NCBI GenBank assembly: GCA_019418305.1
Contig: DYCA01000027.1
Span: 3,924-19,924, forward strand
Direction: 5' to 3'
DNA from: Clostridiales bacterium
GTDB lineage: Bacteria; Bacillota; Clostridia; Oscillospirales; Butyricicoccaceae
DNA: 16,001 nt
Positions 12,921-16,001 of the stretch are shown piece after piece. The notes beneath the pieces are model-generated. The model did not search any database. It saw nothing but the letters and a program-made list of their open reading frames with translations, and was not told the origin of the DNA. Made by a program: the position numbers and the translations under genes. Positions within the stretch are counted from its first letter, which is position 1. Every line of letters begins with the position of its first letter.

Positions 12921-14299
12921 AGATCAGGATATTTTGCGCGTCCGCCGCCTTGCTGCTGGCCTGCCTGTCTCCTGTACAGGCCGCAGCGCTGGCACAGGAA
13001 GATACTGCTTCAGCTGCTTCATCAGTACAGGCAGAGTCTGCAAACGCAGGCGTCACTTCCACACAAGGCGAAAACAGCGCTTACTTTCCGGTCGATGTTC
13101 AGGTAAGTGCAGACGGCCTTACCTGTAAGAAGATCTACGATGTGCCAACCGGGACATCGCCCGATCAGATCCCACAAGACGATTTTGATCGCGGCGATAT
13201 GCACTATACGTTTCAGGATATGCTGCGCATTGAAATGCCAGATATCGACCGTAAGATGCACTCGGAGACCGTGACAGTATCTTCTACATCGGATAATTCA
13301 AACGACGTAATGGCGCTGCTGCCGAAAAGCAAGCCGGTCACAACAGATGATGGTTACAGCGGCACGGCCTATCTGGATGTCTCCAGTATCTCTACAAAGG
13401 TTGCGGGTACGGAAAGCGTATCGGAAGCACTGTCAGCAGCGCGTGAATACCCGAATATGCCGGAAATGGATATGACGGATATCCCTAAAACCATTGAGGA
13501 TAACGGTCACACGCTGACATTCAGTGATATCGAATGGACACCTGAAACCGAGGAAACGGACAATCTCGGTACAATGGAAACCACCTATACGGCAGTTGTG
13601 ACCTACACAGGCACAGCAACCTCCAGCCGCACGACTGGCTATACCGTGACCGCGACCTATGCTGGCGAGGTTTCTCACCGAAACAACGACTGCATGCGCT
13701 ACATTGCGGTTTACAGCGGTGAACCAATTGTGATCGAACCGGAGGACAATACCGAGCCGCCTGACCTGACCAATCTTCTGCCGCCGGAACAGGATGTGCA
13801 GCCGGTGGATGAAAGTACAGGTAACACACCGATCAGCTGGGTGCTGTGTGCTGTATTTGGTATTTTGATGATGATTTTTGCGTTGCGGCCACCAGCATGT
13901 AAACGAATGGTGATGCAGATGCAGGCCATGGCAGCACAGGCGGGCGGCAAAATGCAGCAAACAATCAGAGAAACGGAGATGAAGATGCGTGAAAAGAAAA
14001 AACAGAAGCAGGCCGATGATGAAAAGCTGCGGCAGGAGCAGCACATTTTTGGCCCCTTGGAAAAAATCAAAGCCGCAATTCGCAGCAGAAGGCAACGGAA
14101 GGAACAGCAGCGTATGGCGTTGTTGGCCGCTCCGCAAGACGATGATGGCTTCACAGATGAACAGCTTGAGACTGAGGATGATTTCGCAGAGACAGCGGCA
14201 GAATCAGATGGGCAGGAAACCACGGACGGCTCTGCGGGCGTCTCTGTGCAGTACGATAGCATTGACGATGATGCTGAGTACCCCGGCCTTGGCGGCTAA
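12917..14299 (+). CDS. Secreted single-pass membrane protein upstream of the sortase gene
   Basis: I do not recognise a family with certainty. The 460-aa product begins with a signal peptide (MKIRIFCASAALLLACLSPVQA). An LLAC sequence is a poor lipobox, so cleavage by signal peptidase I near VQA or ALA is more likely. Residues about 25-300 are acidic, Thr/Ser-rich and probably beta-structured (TYTAVVTYTGTATSSR; TGYTVTATYAGEVSH), and should face outward. One membrane helix lies at about 305-325 (ISWVLCAVFGILMMIFAL). A cytosolic tail of about 135 aa follows, first Met/Gln/Lys-rich and coiled (MKMREKKKQKQADDEKL), then very acidic. There is no LPxTG motif. It may be a transfer-channel or surface component of the element. 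The 3' end overlaps the sortase start by 92 nt. Confidence 0.78.
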   Translation: MKIRIFCASAALLLACLSPVQAAALAQEDTASAASSVQAESANAGVTSTQGENSAYFPVDVQVSADGLTCKKIYDVPTGTSPDQIPQDDFDRGDMHYTFQDMLRIEMPDIDRKMHSETVTVSSTSDNSNDVMALLPKSKPVTTDDGYSGTAYLDVSSISTKVAGTESVSEALSAAREYPNMPEMDMTDIPKTIEDNGHTLTFSDIEWTPETEETDNLGTMETTYTAVVTYTGTATSSRTTGYTVTATYAGEVSHRNNDCMRYIAVYSGEPIVIEPEDNTEPPDLTNLLPPEQDVQPVDESTGNTPISWVLCAVFGILMMIFALRPPACKRMVMQMQAMAAQAGGKMQQTIRETEMKMREKKKQKQADDEKLRQEQHIFGPLEKIKAAIRSRRQRKEQQRMALLAAPQDDDGFTDEQLETEDDFAETAAESDGQETTDGSAGVSVQYDSIDDDAEYPGLGG

Positions 14300-15110
14300 T
14301 CTTTCGTATACATACGATGCGCCATCCAGCGGCAACTTCGGAAAACCAACGTCAACGGAGCCGGTTACGGTGATCGGTGATGATGAGGTCAATGTTAACA
14401 TCAGTAAAGACAGCGCCTTTGTACCGCCCGAATTTGGATCGGCATCGGCTGATGTGCTGGGAACGGGAGAATTGTTGACGCCTGATATCTCTGGAGTGGA
14501 ACCGATGTTCCCGCACAGCACACAGGCCGGTTTTGCGCCGGGTGTGACGGAAAACGGCACAGTGACAGGTGGCGGTGAGATCGTCATGCCGCCTGATGTT
14601 GAGGGCAGTACAGTCAGCAATGAGCCGATCTATGGCGATACGGGCACTGCAACAGGCGGCTATACTGGCGGTGGAGCCGATGCAGCGGTTGGCTCCGGCT
14701 ACACCCCGGTAGACGGTATGGCCTATGCAGACGGCAGTATTGGTACACTGTCCATCCCGGCGCTCGGTGTGACAAAGAAAGTGTACGACGGTGAAACAGT
14801 CAGCAATCTGCGGCTGGGCGTGGCGCACTTTGAGGGTACCAGCGCATGGGATGGCAATGTTGGTTTTTGCGGCCACAACAGAGGTAGCTACGGTTATTTC
14901 GCTGGAATCTGGAATCTGTCTGCCGGTTCCAAAATTACTTATACTACCGTATATGGCACTCGCACCTACGAGGTTTACAGCGTGCGCAAGATTTCCAAGT
15001 ATGAGGTCGATGTTCTCAACCCCACGAATGAAAACATCTTGACGCTTGTCACCTGCGTACCCGATCAGGCTCAGACCTACCGCTGGTGTGTGCAGGCTGC
15101 TGCGGTCTAA
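14208..15110 (+). CDS. Secreted sortase (class D-like, TLVTC active site)
   Basis: This 300-aa transpeptidase is expected to join sorted surface proteins to the wall or to each other. The ATG at 14208 gives a clear signal peptide or membrane anchor (MGRKPRTALRASLCSTIALT, then LSTPALA-AN), although no good ribosome binding site precedes it. Residues about 32-180 form a Gly/Thr/Pro-rich linker (TGGYTGGGADAAVGSG). The sortase domain occupies about 185-300, with catalytic H223 (FCGHNRG), C283 (TLVTCVPD) and R292 (YRWCV). TLxTC is the class D signature. It overlaps the upstream membrane-protein gene by 92 nt in another frame, so coupled translation is likely. It is the last gene of the operon. No LPxTG-type substrate is visible in the window. 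The long N-terminal linker is unusual for a sortase. Confidence 0.88.
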   Translation: MGRKPRTALRASLCSTIALTMMLSTPALAANLSYTYDAPSSGNFGKPTSTEPVTVIGDDEVNVNISKDSAFVPPEFGSASADVLGTGELLTPDISGVEPMFPHSTQAGFAPGVTENGTVTGGGEIVMPPDVEGSTVSNEPIYGDTGTATGGYTGGGADAAVGSGYTPVDGMAYADGSIGTLSIPALGVTKKVYDGETVSNLRLGVAHFEGTSAWDGNVGFCGHNRGSYGYFAGIWNLSAGSKITYTTVYGTRTYEVYSVRKISKYEVDVLNPTNENILTLVTCVPDQAQTYRWCVQAAAV

Positions 15111-15281
15111 CTGCCTGGTCGAAAGTCTCAGTTAAGGCATAGATCTTTCTCCACGAAAATTGGCTCTGTTCTGGTGAATTTTGAAAGTTATCCACAAGCT
15201 GTGATTTGTTCGGAATATCTGATAAATTAAATAGAATTGCAAACTTAAAGCAGAAATATGTTTTATTTTTGTTATTTTTCG
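15111..15281. other. Gene-free AT-rich gap at the right side of the transfer module
   Basis: There is no credible gene in this stretch, and I see no strong terminator for the sortase operon. Base composition drops relative to both neighbours. It is the most likely place for the right junction of the acquired DNA, but I found no convincing long direct repeat shared with the left side. Confidence 0.4.
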
Positions 15282-15310
15282 TTGACTGCTCTGGTAAAAT
15301 CTGCTATAAT
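15282..15310 (+). promoter_or_regulatory. Consensus sigma-A promoter of the stalk-domain gene
   Basis: TTGACT (15282-15287) and TATAAT (15305-15310) are spaced by exactly 17 bp. It is one of the strongest promoters in the window. GGAGG (15349-15353) serves as ribosome binding site 9 nt before the ATG at 15363. Confidence 0.88.
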
Positions 15311-15362
15311 AAAGACATAGAAAAGAGAGATAAAAACCAGACCAGAACGGAGGTCTTCAGAT

Positions 15363-16001
15363 ATGAAAAAGAACATTATTGCAGCGACGCTCAGTGCGGC
15401 TATGGTAGTCGGCTCAGTACCGTTTGCTGGTGCTGCCAGTGCGGTAGCAGCTGTTCCCACCCGTGAAAAAGGTCAGGCGGTATACGTTAACGACGCCCGT
15501 GTCTATCCTACGGGCTACAATATTGCGGACAACAATTACTTCAAACTGCGCGATATTGGTACGCTTGTAGGCTTCGGCGTGGAGTGGAACGGCGAGACGC
15601 AGACTGTTGAGATCAGCACGGCGCGCACCACCCCCAGCACCGAGGGTATCTCGGATACGGCGGCAAGCGGCGCGGTGGCTAAGGTCAGTGACCAGCGCAT
15701 CACGGTGGATGGCGTACAGGTCAACATGACCGCCTACCAGATCGACGGCAACAACTATGTGAAGCTGCGTGATATCGGCAAGCAGGTGGACTTTGGCGTG
15801 GGCTATGACAATGCGACGGCAAGCGTCCGCATCGACACGGATGCGCCGTACACGGAAAGCACAACGTCTGCCAGCGGTAGCGCCATTACGCAGTGGAACA
15901 AAACCATGGCAGAGTTTAATCAGGCCATGATTAAATGCAACTGGGATAAGAGCAAATACCTCACGACCGCCAAGCAGTATGCGCCGGTCATCACGGGCAA
16001 A
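15363..16001 (+). CDS. Secreted copper-amine-oxidase-N-like (stalk domain) protein, 3' end beyond the window
   Basis: The first 213 residues are present and the frame stays open to the window edge. A signal peptide (MKKNIIAATLSAAMVVGSVP, cleavage near GAASA) is followed by two copies of a copper-amine-oxidase N-terminal-like motif: YNIADNNYFKLRDIGTLVGF (about residues 52-71) and YQIDGNNYVKLRDIGKQVDF (about 123-142). Each repeat ends in a variant of V-(E/R)-I-(S/D)-T. This domain is a non-catalytic surface module common in Clostridia. The remainder, including any enzymatic domain, is not in the window. GC-rich codon use resembles the left host-like genes rather than the transfer module, suggesting it is chromosomal. 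Confidence 0.85.
   Translation, partial: MKKNIIAATLSAAMVVGSVPFAGAASAVAAVPTREKGQAVYVNDARVYPTGYNIADNNYFKLRDIGTLVGFGVEWNGETQTVEISTARTTPSTEGISDTAASGAVAKVSDQRITVDGVQVNMTAYQIDGNNYVKLRDIGKQVDFGVGYDNATASVRIDTDAPYTESTTSASGSAITQWNKTMAEFNQAMIKCNWDKSKYLTTAKQYAPVITGK

Larger units (their letters stand above)
8292..15110 (+). mobile_element. Mobilizable or partial conjugative element module
   Basis: Consecutive plus-strand genes encode a DUF4315-like protein, a TOPRIM primase, MobC, a relaxase, PcfB, a membrane protein and a sortase. They overlap extensively and are preceded by a candidate oriT. No integrase, excisionase, VirD4/PcfC, VirB4 or replication initiator is present, so the unit is incomplete in this window. 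The outer limits are only approximate: the left junction is probably near 6880-7000, with the IS30 copy as a later insertion. The right junction is probably in the AT-rich gap 15111-15362. Confidence 0.6.

Noticed and set aside
13989..14207. Sortase starting at 13989
   Set aside because: It would add 73 Arg/Ser-rich residues before the signal peptide. The ATG at 14208 starts exactly at the export signal.
13433..14262. Two long minus-strand open frames opposite the membrane-protein gene
   Set aside because: Both are Cys/His/Ser-rich antisense translations with no start signal. The plus-strand gene has a signal peptide and membrane helix.
6984..15319. AAAGACATA direct repeat as att sites
   Set aside because: Nine bases shared between two AT-rich regions can easily occur by chance. 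The left copy is also part of a hairpin and the right copy lies just after a -10 box.
1..16001. tRNA, rRNA or CRISPR arrays
   Set aside because: No cloverleaf-like segments, conserved rRNA stretches or regularly spaced repeats were seen on either strand.

Overview
The window looks like chromosome of a moderately GC-rich Clostridia member (probably a gut Oscillospirales-type Firmicute) that has been invaded by mobile DNA. The reasons are S-layer-homology (SLH) surface proteins, a Gram-positive lipoprotein solute binder, near-consensus sigma-A promoters, strong AGGAGG-type ribosome binding sites, and a Firmicute-type MobC/relaxase/PcfB transfer module. Species cannot be fixed from the sequence alone.

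Left, host-like part (1-6870). Two large secreted proteins lie in tandem. The first (93-2360) joins WG-like repeats, a DUF3298-like domain and three C-terminal SLH repeats. The second (2562-5138) has three N-terminal SLH repeats, a beta-rich repeat region, three Ig/X2-like modules and two carboxypeptidase-regulatory-like modules. Both appear to be non-covalently anchored wall proteins. A bidirectional terminator separates them from a convergent two-CBS-domain protein (5206-5604, minus). A lipoprotein of the ABC_sub_bind (TrpX-like) family (5857-6870) follows. Its usual permease and ATPase partners are not next to it, because the sequence turns abruptly AT-rich just after its stop codon.

Mobile part (about 6890 to about 15,300). 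An IS30-family element with candidate ends at 7001 and 8291 carries a full-length transposase on the minus strand. It appears to have landed in the T-run of a hairpin and just upstream of a promoter that serves an unknown 113-aa protein (8357-8698). After a strong terminator and a structured 300-bp leader comes a transfer module, all on the plus strand: a DUF4315-like coiled-coil protein, a TOPRIM primase-like protein, a candidate oriT with two hairpins, the accessory factor MobC, a MOBP relaxase, and a PcfB/DUF3801 coupling-protein partner. Next come a secreted single-pass membrane protein and a secreted sortase with a TLVTC active site. These genes are tightly packed, with overlaps of 38, 1, 161 and 92 nt. 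No VirD4/PcfC coupling protein, VirB4, integrase or recombinase is visible, so the module is either mobilizable in trans, decayed, or continues outside the window.

Right edge. An AT-rich gap with a consensus promoter precedes an open-ended gene (15363 to the window end) for a secreted protein with copper-amine-oxidase-N-like (stalk) repeats. Its base composition again resembles the host-like genes.

The most unusual features are a conjugation-related operon that ends in its own membrane protein and sortase, a long out-of-frame overlap between relaxase and PcfB, a PcfB without PcfC, and a long perfect hairpin inside the IS30 transposase gene.
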